A DNA stretch of 64,000 nt, taken from NCBI GenBank assembly GCA_016748015.1, contig JAAOMT010000082.1:219483-283482 (forward strand), given 5' to 3'. The position numbers and the translations under genes were made by a program. The DNA comes from Geosiphon pyriformis. Lineage: Eukaryota; Glomeromycota; Glomeromycetes; Archaeosporales; Geosiphonaceae. Shown one piece after another: positions 1-9,752 of this stretch (its first letter is position 1; each line of letters opens with the position of its first letter). Under the pieces are notes generated by a model. It worked only from the letters and a program-made list of their open reading frames with translations. It did not search any database and had not been told where the DNA came from.

Positions 1-676
1 ATAGTGAGGCACAAGTTAAAAAAATGACAGCGAGAAAAGCAGTGTAGATGGGATGCAAAATTTAAAATAAAATTAGAGCATTGACATAAGAATATCTAAA
101 AAGAATCATCGATCATAATATCAGAAAACCCTATTACTGTGTCTACTCTATCCTACGGAGGTAAAAAGGAGAACGACGTACCTGAAATATGGACCCAGTT
201 GATGGAATGAAACAGGGCGTACGCGAATAGAGGACAGCAATAAGTTCACGAGTTAGTCAACATCGAAAACATTCCCATGAACGGATGAATAAACGAGGCA
301 GAAGTGATGCATGGAAAATAAACTTTATACTAAATGCCTACCTTCGTCTAACAAGATAGGTTTGACAACAGAAAATAAGAGATGAAAAAGAGAAATAACC
401 ACTTGTTAGTCAGCTATCGGTCAATAACAGAGACGCATAAACATGAACCAAAGAACACACGTTGAATGGAAGGAAAAAGCAGTACAGGTAGATATGTGAA
501 CACAGTCGTTCAGAAAGTGCATTACACAAAAGAGAGGATAATAAGACACAGACAGTAAAAAAAAGAAACATCGTTAGTTGTCATAAACTCTACTCTATAT
601 ACGCTGTCTACTCTAACCTAGTACATACTACTCTACCACCCCAACACCTAAGCAACAAACTCATAATAAAAGAAAA
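1..676. other. Flanking DNA, no resolvable gene
   Basis: I see no long reading frame on either strand and no similarity to the elements that fill the rest of the window. CpG dinucleotides are clearly more frequent than in the retrotransposons: by hand count about 27 in positions 1-1020 against about 7 in 4021-5040. The stretch may hold short downstream exons of the minus-strand gene whose first exon lies at 697-988, but I cannot place acceptor sites with confidence. Confidence 0.5.
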
Positions 677-696
677 TCATATTACAAAGTCGTTAC

Positions 697-988
697 CTGT
701 ATCATCTGTTGCTGTACGTAGTTTTTCTGCCCATTTTAGCAACTCCTCCTTCCACTCCTTCTTTTCTACTTTTAAATCATTTGCTTCTTCTTCCAACTCT
801 TCCTTTTCTTCTATCCACTTCTTCCTTTGCTTTTCGTCCACATCCTCTTTCTCTCTCAGATTCTTCTTCAACTCTTCTAATCTATCTCCCTTCCCACCCT
901 CCATAAACTTCTCTAGCTTCTCCACGCATCTGTCATACTCGCTCTCAGCTTTCTTCAATGCTTGTTTAATATCTTCAACGCTCGCCAT
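697..988 (-). CDS. First exon of a coiled-coil protein, partial
   Basis: An ATG at 988 opens a frame of about 97 codons, rich in Lys and Glu with spaced Leu, Val and Trp. It reads as one long charged coiled coil beginning MASVEDIKQALKKAESEYDR. The open frame runs to 677, but the sequence AG/GTAACG on the minus strand at 697/696 is a good fungal 5' splice site. I therefore end the exon at 697; the last residues before the stop are probably intronic. Similar charged N-terminal modules head many predicted proteins of mycorrhizal fungi (recalled, not checked). Function is unknown. The downstream exons would lie in 1-690. It is the only non-transposon gene candidate here. Confidence 0.6.
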
Positions 989-1302
989 GGTGTTTTGCGT
1001 GTTTGTTATGGTTTGGGAAGATATGGCCTAATATATGTTTGGTTCGTTTCAGATCTTTGATTATCAATATAAATTTACTATTTAGGTGACAAACCCGCCT
1101 TTGTTAAATTATAACAAGATTAATTATTTTTATATTTTAATGTTGTATAAAATCGGTTTTATTATTTTAAAATAAAAATAATTGTAAGTTTTAAAAATTA
1201 GAATTAATACTATTAAAATTGGATATATTTTTATTATTATTTTGTAATTTTATATTAATTTTAAACTTATTAAATAAAAGTTTATGTATTTTAATTTAGA
1301 AA
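989..1302. other. AT-rich intergenic spacer
   Basis: This is the upstream region of the minus-strand coiled-coil exon. About 1080-1302 is almost pure A/T with runs such as ttatttttatattttaat. A TATA-like stretch (aatatatg around 1031-1038) could serve the minus-strand gene, but that is only a position-based guess. No ORF is supported. Confidence 0.4.
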
Positions 1303-1882
1303 TTATTTTTTTTTATTTTTTTATTCACTTAACAAGTGAGGTCCAAACACTACCTAGTGCTATACATCAAAGAAATGATCTAAACTAGGCATCAATCATG
1401 CACTTTTCACATGTGACCAGCCACTTGGGCTGATCAGAACAACACTACACAGCTATATGAACTAAAACTGGATCACTTATATCTAAAAAAAACAAACAAA
1501 ATTTACAAAAGCCAAAATGAACACCAAAAGCATTAGTAATGCCAAGCAATTTGACCACTTCAGCAGAAAATCCCAAAGCCAAACCAGAAACCAAGACAAG
1601 AGCCGAACCATCAAGTGAAATCAATCTGTTCTTCTCCATATAAGCATGATACTTAGCATGAACTGACCAGATATCTCTCTTAAAAGCAAGACTAAGAAAG
1701 CATACAAATTTAACAATCTCTAAACCAGCAACCTTGGGATTGTAAAAGATAGAGACAGTTTTGTGAAACCAACCATTAAAAACAAAACCTTTATAAAGAG
1801 CTATAAACACAGAGAAATCAAAAACACAGGACAACAACAACTGTAATACACTTAAAGAAGAATAAGAAAAACCAGAAACCAC
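1303..1882 (-). mobile_element. LINE-type element, 3' end
   Basis: On the minus strand this piece holds the C-terminal coding end of a non-LTR element (1445-1882), a short 3' untranslated region and an A-rich tail (T-rich on the plus strand at about 1303-1325) that marks the 3' end. The rest of the element continues at 62239-64000. The two parts were separated by element A. Removing A and one copy of its 4-bp duplication (CCAC at 1879-1882, CTGC at 62239-62242) rejoins the frame across ...FWKA and VSGFS.... The 5' end lies beyond the window, so its own target duplication cannot be tested. Confidence 0.75.
1445..1882 (-). pseudogene. LINE ORF C-terminal region, cut by element A
   Basis: An open frame of about 145 codons without its own start; the apparent initiator is a GTG next to the insertion. 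It is hydrophobic and ends ...DPVLVHIAV then stop. Its N-terminal side continues in frame with 62239-62491 once element A is removed, so it is the tail of the LINE polyprotein downstream of RNase H. I recognise the tail from recurring predicted proteins of mycorrhizal fungi, but the domain has no name I can give. The protein cannot be made from this copy because 60 kb interrupts it. Confidence 0.7.
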
Positions 1883-2579
1883 TGTTACTGGAGGTTTTTG
1901 GTCTTTTTTCTTGAATATTGTTGATGTCTGTTTGTTGTAAATTCACATTTTCTAGAAGTAGTTGAACCTCCAATAACTGAATTTATCTTCAAATTATCTC
2001 TTATAATTTGAACTGCTGGGCTTATAAGTAGAATAACCAATTCCGTGCCAGTTGCTTTGTGTAGTTATATTGTAGTAAACATTAACTCTTTCTTAGGAAT
2101 TGCTCATCTGAAAGCTCACTAAAAATGTGTAGTTACTTTGCTGTGAAAGTCAATTCTTCTACAAAAATCTCATCTGTAGACTACCCTAATGATTGTAATA
2201 AAAAAATAAAAAATAAATAAAAAAAATGTAAAAGAAATAGAATTCTGTCAAGAGAAACGTTTTTTATCCAGGCCTGGAGTCACTAACAGTTTATTAAAAT
2301 TGGTAGCTAATTAATTTCAAAACGTTAGTTGTGTTGAGGGAATTTCAAGTATAATAATTTAAGGATTTGGTTTTCGAATATTTAATTTTTATTTAATTTT
2401 ATAAAAGAATGATTTGTTCTAATTAAGATAGTTAGAGTAAGATACTATGATAAAATATGAAAAGAATACATTTTCTTGAAGAGAGAAGCTTTTTTTTTAT
2501 ACAACTTGTTGTAGTACTAGTCTTTAAACTTGCATTTTTCTCTTTTTTTTAATTTGGGTGAACTAAAAATACATTTTGG
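1883..2579 (-). repeat. Element A 3' LTR, first part
   Basis: First 697 bp (plus-strand order) of the 3' LTR of A, ending where element B entered at TTGG (2576-2579). It matches the 5' LTR of A at 61279 and the LTRs of E at 33577 and 52578 over its whole length. Differences from the 5' LTR in the first about 235 bp are roughly 22, all transitions. Confidence 0.88.
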
Positions 2580-3443
2580 TGTTACAGATGTTTATTTGGG
2601 TCTCAGGTCAAATAACAAACTCGTAACTTGGTACTCAAAAGCTATTTTCATTGATGATGTTCTAAAAGTGTTGTATCTGAAGGTTTTGATGGAGTCCTTT
2701 GTATAATGGACAGAGATTCAATAGTGATAGGTGTTCACATGTTCAGTTGTTTCCCAATTTCTTTCTCAGCTTGGTGGCTGGATTTATTCTGGCAGTCGTG
2801 CCCTTCTGGTAAGCTAACCAATAATATATATAAGTCTACCCTTATTTCTGGGTCTTTTACCAGGCTATCTGTGACATCAATAACTTAGTGCTTTTAATTC
2901 TCAATCAATTAGTATGCACAACAAAATCAAAAAAAGAAAGAAAATAAAATAAAGAAAATAAAATAAAAAAAATAAGCCAAGACAATGTAGTAAGTTAGTA
3001 TCCTATCAATAGCCGTGATTAAGAACTATTGTTCCAGTATGGTTAAGTATCAATTACTATCAACATGAAGTGTTGATAGTGGAGAGTAGATTGAGATATG
3101 GAATAATTATTTATTTGATGATTGAAAACTGGAAAATTGCTTAGATTAAATCTAAACTGAGAGATCTGTTTTTTTAGCTTTTAATCCTACTGCTATATAT
3201 ACATAATTGAGATTTCTCAATTTCTCAATTTTTCACAACAGGAATCCTGAGATTCCTGAAATTCTGCAATTCCTTTGAGAAAAATTCTGGAATTCTGGAA
3301 TCCTGCAATTCCTTGTAAGAATCCTGTAATTTCTGGAATCCTGTAATTCCTGAGAGGAATTCTGGAATTCCACATTTTACTACGTCTACTTTTAATTGGT
3401 TAATAACTATGCTAATATATTTCCTATATTTCTATGAGTAACA
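2580..3443 (-). repeat. Element B 3' LTR (864 bp)
   Basis: Pairs with 11812-12666; in the first about 130 bp I count 10 differences, all transitions. Contains a block of GGAATTCC-like words (about 3210-3372) described separately. On the internal side a purine-rich tract (sense TAAAAAAAGAGAATAA, 3444-3459) is the likely polypurine primer for plus-strand DNA. The short plus-strand ORF in this LTR recurs in every family 2 LTR and is not a gene. Confidence 0.9.
3210..3372. repeat. GGAATTCC-word cluster in family 2 LTR
   Basis: A stretch built from permutations of ggaatcctg, aattcctgg and gcaattcct, with words spaced about 8-17 bp apart. The words are near-palindromic, so the transcript could fold into many alternative hairpins. 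The same cluster is in all six family 2 LTR copies (also 12440-12598, 31740-31905, 42475-42640, 51733-51888, 61000-61160), so it is part of the LTR and not a chance local repeat. Confidence 0.7.
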
Positions 3444-3456
3444 TTATTCTCTTTTT

Positions 3457-4116
3457 TTAATATTGAGCTCTGTCAAAATTCAATTCTTTTAATTTTCCCT
3501 CTTGAAGTATTTCCTGAATTTCATTTTCAAGAATTACTTGTGTTATTTGAGTCTGTAATTTTTCAAATTGAGCATTGGTGATTTTTCCCAATTGATTACT
3601 GGTAACCATATCTATTGCTTTGTTGAATAGGATTTCTGGTCTATTCTGAAATGCTGTGTGTATTTGGTATATAGCTCGAGCTTGTGTGGATAAGTTGTTT
3701 TTCTCCACAAAATGTTCTAGTTGTTGTAGTATTGTTGTGTCGAATAACTGCTTTGTTTTATCCATATATAAGTTCTGGATATTCACATGTTGTCCCAAGT
3801 AAAAATAACAATAGTTTCTTGGAAATTGTTGTATCCAACAATTCCAAGTTTTTTTTGTCAACTCTTGGTATATTGACTCTTTTGTCAATTCTTTTATTGT
3901 CAATTTTACTTTTGTAATAATTTTGTCAATAGTATTTTCTGGTTTCTTCTGTTTTCTGTTTTGCAGTGTTTTTCTAGTATCTTGATATCAAATGGTTTGT
4001 TGATTGATTGTAATCTCTATTTCTTGGTGTTGGATCAATTGAAAGAGTTGTTGTGCTAATGAGTGGATATTGTCCGTAATTTCCATTTTTCCGATATCTT
4101 TTGTCACATCTACCAT
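3457..4116 (-). pseudogene. Element B ORF3, conserved 3' ORF, one stop
   Basis: ATG at 4116 to TAA at 3457 gives exactly 220 codons including the terminator, the same length as ORF3 of F. The only interruption is a TGA where F has CGA (Arg). The C-terminal 148 codons are open from 3903. Predicted character is hydrophilic, largely helical, without signal peptide or membrane segment. Conserved points shared with ORF3 of D and E are Y-F-Y-x-G near the middle, an A-x-Y-x-x-x-x-x-F segment, and G-K-I-T-x-x-Q-F-x-x-L-Q-T near the end. It lies directly before the polypurine tract. Function unknown. Confidence 0.7.
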
Positions 4117-4140
4117 GTCTTTATATATTCTTTTGATGAA

Positions 4141-5520
4141 TTAATTTAACATGTTGTTGTCAATAATGATGATTGGTTCCAGATCTCATGGAATCTCCTC
4201 TGGTTGGACTAGTATCTTCTGTACTCTTAATTGTGGAATATTATTAGTAAATGGTGATACTGTATGGTAATATGGTTTCAGTCAATCTTCATGTGCTGCT
4301 TTGGTTAAGATTTTGTTGTTCAATCTTAATTTATAAGCTCCATTTCCAAGAATTTCTTCAATGTGAAATGGTCCATCCTATTTGGGGTTAAATTTTCCAC
4401 TCCATTGTTTTTCTGCTTTGATATGATGTAGAAGTACTTTGTCTCCAATCTTGAATTCAACTGGTTTATCTGGTAATTAGTTATTATGTTGTTCTTTCTG
4501 TTTTTCTTGTGACTTTTGTATGTTGTCAGCTGCTTTTTTTTTTGTTTTCCAGAGTTTCTATTAAGTCATATGTTCTTCTTAACAATGTTTCTTGGAAATT
4601 CTGTTTGTTATTGGTTCTGTTGGATACATGTTGACTTCTATCTTAACTGGTAATGTTGCTGTTCTACTATATACCAATTTAAATGGTGTTGCTTGTGTAG
4701 TATATTGCTTTATTGCCCGATAAGCAAATAATACTGATGGTAATAACAAATCCCAATCATTTTGATTTTCTTGGCTCAGTTTGGTTATCACTTTACACAA
4801 TGTTCTGTTAAACCTTTCAACTAATCCGTTGGTTTGTGGATGATATGATGATAATAGTGGCCTCTTAATTCCGAATCTTTGGCTTAATTCTGCTAATGTT
4901 CTGTTCACAAAATGAGTTCCTTGGTCTGAAAGTAATTCTTTTGGACATCTGTGTTGACAGATCAAATCTTGATGAACGAATTCGGCAATGAATTTTGCAT
5001 CTGCTCTTTGAATTGCTTTTGCTTCTGGCCATTTGGTAAGATAGTCTATGGCTACTGTTATGTATCTGTTTTCTCTGCTGGTGATTGTCAATGGTCCAAC
5101 TAAGTCAATTCCAATTTGATCAAATGGTTGTCTCATTTTGATTGGTCTTAATGGTTCACTGGGCCTTATTCCTCCTTTTTTTTGGCAAGCATCACAATTT
5201 TGAACATATTGGATAATGTCTGGGTACATTGATGACCAATAGTATCTTTTTTTGGCTCTTTTTATTGTGGCTTCTTTGTGAAAATGTCTTGCTGTTAGAT
5301 CTGAATGTATGTTGTACAATATTGTCTCTTTTTCTGGCTCTGTAACAACTCTGAGTGATTGATTGGGTTCTTTTTTGTTTTTCCAATAAAGTATATTTTG
5401 GTAAGTGATAAAATATTTTGATTGTTGTTTTATATGGGTTTGTTCTTTTTGAGATAATTTCTCCTTAAACAGTTGGGTATTAATATAGTGTTGGAGTTGT
5501 TGGTATTTTTGTATGTTCAT
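4141..5520 (-). pseudogene. Element B integrase (ORF2), catalytic core open
   Basis: ATG at 5520 opens 313 codons (to 4579) with a complete retroviral-type integrase core. The zinc-binding set is H72, H79, C109, C112. The catalytic triad is D139, D199 and E235, with the 35-residue D-to-E spacing of this family. After 4579 a frameshift and several stops break the C-terminal part, which in D and F carries a GPF-type module (K-W-D-G-P-F) and no chromodomain. The family end, TAA at 4141, is in frame with the start. The ORF is separated from RNase H by a stop and 62 nt and is in another frame, so it is a distinct ORF. It would insert the cDNA into host DNA. Confidence 0.85.
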
Positions 5521-5582
5521 CTTTTGTTATATTTTTATTTGAATTCTTTTGGGTTTTGTTATATTTTTGGTTTGAAACATTT

Positions 5583-6845
5583 CTAGATTTGTCTTATTCG
5601 CGACAATCCGTCTGCGTTTCCATTGTCTTTTCCTTTTTTGTAATGTACTATATAATTAAATGGTAACAATTCTATTTTCCATCTTGCATGATGTCCATCC
5701 CCAAATTTTTGTTTCTGGATTGATGTCAATCCTTTGTGATTAGTGTACACATCAAATTTTTGGCTCAAGTATTCTTTCCATTTGGTTACTGTCTAATAGA
5801 TAGCCAAATGTTCCAATGCTAGTGTTCTATAGTTTCTCTCAGCTGGAGTTAGATCTCGACTTGTATAAGTTACTAAATGTTCTCTTCCATTCAGACCTCT
5901 TTGTGACAATACTGCTTTCAATGCTTGGTCTGATGCATTTATAGTAATCATGAATGGCTTGTTGTGATTGGAGTATATCAATACTGAAGCTTGAATTAGC
6001 TTCTTTCTTAGTATATCAAAAGCTTCTTGTTGTGCTTTAGTCCATTCATATTTAATGTTCTTTGCTAATAATTGATTCAGTGGCTGGGCTATTTTGGAGA
6101 AGTTTTGGATAAAGCAGTGGTAATATCTAGCAAATTCTAAGAATGCTCTTAATTCAGTGAGATTCTTTGGCTCTGGAAAGTTTTTGACTGTCTCAAATTT
6201 TTCTTGGATCCGTTTTGAGCTGTTTTTGCTTACCACATGTCCCAAAAACTGAAGTTTTGTTTTTCCAAAGAAACACTTATTAGCATTGAGCTTTAATCCA
6301 GCTTTTCTTAATCATTCAAACATCTGTTGTAAATGGTGGAGATGATTATCAAATGTTTCTGAGAATACGTTGGTGTCATCCAAGTATACTACAACTGACT
6401 TCCATAGCAAGCCTTGATATATGATCTTCATTAGCTGTTGAAATGTGGCTGGTGCATTCATTAAGCCAAATAGCATGATTTCAAATTCGAAATTCTCTTC
6501 TCTGGTAATAAAAGCAGTCTTTTCTTTGTCATCTGGGTTCATGGCTACTTGTCAATAACCACTGTCCAAGTCTAATGTTGAGAACCATTTCTTTCCTCCA
6601 AAAGCATCAAACAATTCTTGAATTTTGGGAGTCAGATAGCTGTCACCACGAGTAATACCATTGAGCTTTCTGTAGTTCACACAAAAGCAAATCTTTCCAT
6701 TCTTTTTCCGAACTAGTATCACTGGTGATAACCATTGGCTCATTGATGGCTGAATTAGCCTGTTGTCAAGCATCTGATTAATTTCTTGATAAATGATCTC
6801 ATGGCTGGCTAGTGGCACTCTGTATGCTCTTTGTTTAATTGGCAT
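5583..6845 (-). pseudogene. Element B reverse transcriptase and RNase H
   Basis: One reading frame broken by three stops (about 5790, 6309 and 6549). RT hallmarks are visible: the R-K-K-N-G-K strand, L-D-L-D-S-G-Y, F-G-L-x-N-A-P-A-T-F-Q and the catalytic Y-L-D-D box. RNase H follows with the T-x-x-S-D-Q-A-L type start (here T-I-N-A-S-D), T-S-R-D-L-T-P-A-E-R-N-Y and Y-T-N-H-K-G-L. It ends ...R-I-R-Q-I then TAG; a stop at this same place is found in all six elements. The stops at Trp and Arg codons are typical of C-to-T or G-to-A decay. Confidence 0.85.
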
Positions 6846-6869
6846 TGCATCTTCAGTCTTAATTTGATG

Positions 6870-7313
6870 CTAAATGATATCAGTTCTGCCAAATTCATTT
6901 TCACTGGCAAAGATGTCATTGAATTTGTTAAGCAACATTTTGAGCTGCATCTGTTGGAGTGGGTCTAAGTTATCCATGTTCATTTGCTCCAATTGTTCTG
7001 ATTGGAGCAAGCAACATTTGTTTTGTTTGTAAATTGCCTGTAATGTGGTATCGATATACTCACAAAGTTGTGGAAAGTCTGAAATGTAGTGTGGTGGCTG
7101 GTCTTCTACTTCTGTGCTTAAATGTCCAATTGTGGTTCCTTCTGGAACTTCGATGATGTCTCCAGTGTTGTTGTAGATGGGAATTTTTATGTGGCTATGA
7201 TTCTTGGCTGGCACATAGAGATTGATGAATCCAATTTTTTCTGATTTACAAAACATTGGTTCTGCTTCAAAAATTTGATCCTGATTCTTCACTTTCCACT
7301 CTATAATTACCAT
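6870..7313 (-). pseudogene. Element B linker between dUTPase and RT
   Basis: 147 codons in the same frame as the dUTPase and RT. The first half is the beta-rich segment usual upstream of gypsy RT (I-P-I-Y-N-N-T-G, then P-E-G-T-T-I-G). The second half leads into RT (L-K-M-L-L-N-K-F-N-D-I-F-A, then F-G-R-T-D-I-I). It ends at a TAG where F also has TAG and family 1 copies have CAA (Gln). It is part of the ORF1 polyprotein rather than a separate gene. Confidence 0.75.
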
Positions 7314-7343
7314 GTGCTGGCCATATGGCGGAATGGAAATTGG

Positions 7344-8345
7344 TTAACTGATGGAGATAATTTCTCTTTTGCCAACAATTTCTTCTTCTGCCATATTGAC
7401 TGGCACATCTATTCTACCTGTGGATCCAAATCCCTGTATCCTTCTTGCTGTCATCCCTAATTTTTTTCTTGTTTCCATTAACACTAATTTAGTTACTTTA
7501 ACTAGAAGTAGGAATATTGCCTGTGCTATCTTTTCATTTGGCTCAATGGTATAAGCTTTTTCTGAGTCATTTTGTAGCATAGCAATGATATTTCCTACAT
7601 ATCCTGCATCAATTATTCCTTCTCTGATGTTGACTCCCTTTTTTGCTAAACTACTCCTAGATACTAATAGAGCCATGGTGGTAGCTGGGATCTCCATTGC
7701 TACTTTCAAATCAATACTGGTGTGCGAGTGTGGTTCTAATTTGATGGCATTTTTCTCTGAATACCTCAGATCAAATTCTGCATCAGTATTATGCGTGTGT
7801 TCTGGCATAATATCCTCATCATTATCACTGAACCATTTAAGTTCTTGCTTTTTAGTAAGATTAGGAAGCGCAATATATTGCTTATAGTTTGAATTGGAGT
7901 TTGAATCTGAGTTCTTTTTGTTGTCATATTGAACCAAGCTGGAACCAGTGTTTTTGTTGTTATCATTGTCGGAGTTTGAATCGGGATTGACAATCGATTC
8001 TGATTCCAATGCACAGTTGCTAATTGGTTTGATTTTTTCTAGGATGGTGTATATCATGTGTGGTGGTGAATTGTAGATGAGATCACAATTGTCACAATAT
8101 TCAAAGTCACTGGGAATTAAGCAATAGCGACACAGCCTTGTATTCAATTGTGCTAGCCATTGTTCTTGCTTCTTTCTCATGGGTGCCAGGTTCTGATAGT
8201 GCTCATAGAATTGCTCGGGATTGTTTTCGACATTATCGAAAACATTGAAAGTTACAATGTACTTAGGTTTAGGAAGAGTAAGTGGGTTGTTTTTAATTTC
8301 CAGTAGTTTGCTGATTGTGACACCTTCTGCCATAGTGCTGGCCAT
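7344..8345 (-). CDS. Element B zinc ribbon plus dUTPase, open frame
   Basis: 333 codons without a stop, internal to the ORF1 polyprotein. Near the N-terminus is a C-x2-C-x10-C-x2-C ribbon (L-C-R-Y-C ... Y-C-D-N-C). After an acidic Asn/Ser-rich linker come the five motifs of trimeric dUTPase: motif 1 A-E-F-D-L (Gly replaced by Glu, a G-to-A change), motif 2 S-R-S-S-L, motif 3 G-I-I-D-A-G-Y-V-G-N-I, motif 4 E-K-I-A-Q-A-I-F and motif 5 G-F-G-S-T-G-R. The enzyme hydrolyses dUTP to dUMP and would keep uracil out of the cDNA. The motif 1 change makes activity of this copy doubtful. Confidence 0.85.
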   Translation of the reverse strand: MASTMAEGVTISKLLEIKNNPLTLPKPKYIVTFNVFDNVENNPEQFYEHYQNLAPMRKKQEQWLAQLNTRLCRYCLIPSDFEYCDNCDLIYNSPPHMIYTILEKIKPISNCALESESIVNPDSNSDNDNNKNTGSSLVQYDNKKNSDSNSNSNYKQYIALPNLTKKQELKWFSDNDEDIMPEHTHNTDAEFDLRYSEKNAIKLEPHSHTSIDLKVAMEIPATTMALLVSRSSLAKKGVNIREGIIDAGYVGNIIAMLQNDSEKAYTIEPNEKIAQAIFLLLVKVTKLVLMETRKKLGMTARRIQGFGSTGRIDVPVNMAEEEIVGKREIISIS

Positions 8346-9060
8346 TCTTCAGATTTTATGTTCGTTGTACAGGTACTTTTCCAAACATCGTAATGCTCTT
8401 TTCCAAGTGTTGTCAATGGAAGTTCTTTTATGTACCCAATCATTTATTAAAATAGTATACTGGCATGTTTTGTCACACGTTCCTCTCCATCCAGGAATGT
8501 CGTTCCATATTCCTTCATCTAAGAGAGTCTCTCCACAAGCTAGACATGGTGTATTATCCTATTTTCTTACTCATTTTGGTCTCCCAAAACATTTTAGAAC
8601 GTATGAGCAGCAATAGAATTTAGTTGTCATTGAATACTCCTCATCGTCATCACAGCATGTACCCATCGACGACAATTTCTTGCTGCAATTGATGCATATC
8701 AGTTTGGGTCGGCGATAAGTCAATAATAGTTGTTGACCATAGGTGTATGAGATATAAGTGTTGTTGGCTTGAGTGTTTTCTTTCTCTCTTTCTTTCCCTT
8801 TTTCTTTTTCTTCTTTCTACTTCTAACTCAATGGTTCTTCCTGTTTGTTGTCAGTCCAGGTCAAATCATCTGTCTCCCAAGTCAGTTCTTCTTTTTGCTT
8901 TATCTTGGGGTTGTTATTCTATGAGAGTATTGGTGGCAGTTTGTTGTGATCTGGGTCAGCCCACAAAACTTGGTAAGCTTTCCAAGTCGGTTTCTTTTTT
9001 TCTTCTTTCAGCTCAATCAATGGTTCTTCCTTTAAAAAAACCTTGAAATGGCCACATGTG
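8346..9060 (-). pseudogene. Element B Cys-rich zinc-binding region
   Basis: Between protease and dUTPase, in the ORF1 frame but with several stops. The pattern of paired cysteines (C-x2-C, a C-C doublet, F-Y-C-x2-C, P-C-L-A-C-G, C-D-K-T-C-Q-Y) is shared with elements D, E and F, with the invariant words K-L-S-S-M, P-K-R and D-x-x-P-C. It probably binds two or more zinc ions. I know no named domain that fits. Upstream (9000 side) is a charged Lys/Glu-rich spacer. Confidence 0.65.
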
Positions 9061-9113
9061 GCTGGCATATATGTGTGTTGGTTATTAAATGTCAGCTGGA
9101 GCTCTTGTATTGT

Positions 9114-9752
9114 CTAGTCTAAAACGGTCTTGGTTTTGGACAACCAGTTGTTGCCCACTAAGACTTGGTATTGCATGGCTTCTATTACCAAGACTTTGAT
9201 TGGTACTGTGATACCATTGACTTCGATTAAGAAGGCATTGATTTTGCCAATAGGCATTTTGGTTGTTCTATTGGCTGTGATGATTCTGGCACTGGCAGCT
9301 CGATTAACTTGGCAATCTAATTGGTTCATGAGTTGTCATGTGATGATACTGCCTACTGAACCGCTATTGAGAATCAATTTGATGGATTGACCATCAACTT
9401 TGGCATCTGTGTACATTGTGGTGATGGGTTTTTCATTGAGAGCAGCTCTACTAAATAATGGGGTATTTGACAGCTCTTCAGTCTCAAATGAGAAGATAGT
9501 GGTTAGTGATTTGTCATTAGTGACTGTTGCTGGCAGAATATTGCTAATAAGTGTTTGTTGTTTTTGGGTGGGTTCCTGGTTATTGGCTGAAGCATTTTCT
9601 GGGGTGACCAAGAGACTTAAATAGTTCTGGGAATTCAGGTTCTGGGGTTGACCAGTACCCAAATTCTGCTGGCGTAATCCAGATGGTTGCTGTAAAGAAC
9701 TGAAGATCAATTGATGGACTACCATCGCTGATCTCCAGTTCTGTTGAGTCAT
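9114..9752 (-). pseudogene. Element B retropepsin, active site Asp lost
   Basis: Gln-rich linker followed by an aspartic protease of retroviral type. The catalytic triad reads L-I-L-N-S-G where F has L-I-L-D-S-G, so the catalytic Asp is changed to Asn (GAC to AAC, a G-to-A change). A TGA after S-I-I-T splits the domain at about 9330-9335. The second half (9114-9329) carries A-x-x-I-I-T-A and the conserved Q-Y-Q-V-L-V-G-N-N-W-L that closes the domain. It would have cut the Gag-Pol polyprotein. Confidence 0.8.

Noticed and set aside
709-906. Plus-strand 65-codon ORF
   Set aside because: It is the antisense of the Lys/Glu-rich coiled-coil exon; Leu/Pro/Ser richness follows from that.
1880-1884. 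5-bp duplication CACTG for element A (with 62237-62241)
   Set aside because: It would use the terminal TG and CA that all other elements keep; CCAC/CTGC of 4 bp agrees with the other five elements. Both choices keep the LINE frame.
2706-2888. Repeated short plus-strand ORF (also 11938-12129, 20990-21193, 60488-60691)
   Set aside because: It recurs only because it lies in family 2 LTRs, is antisense to the element, and has no known domain.
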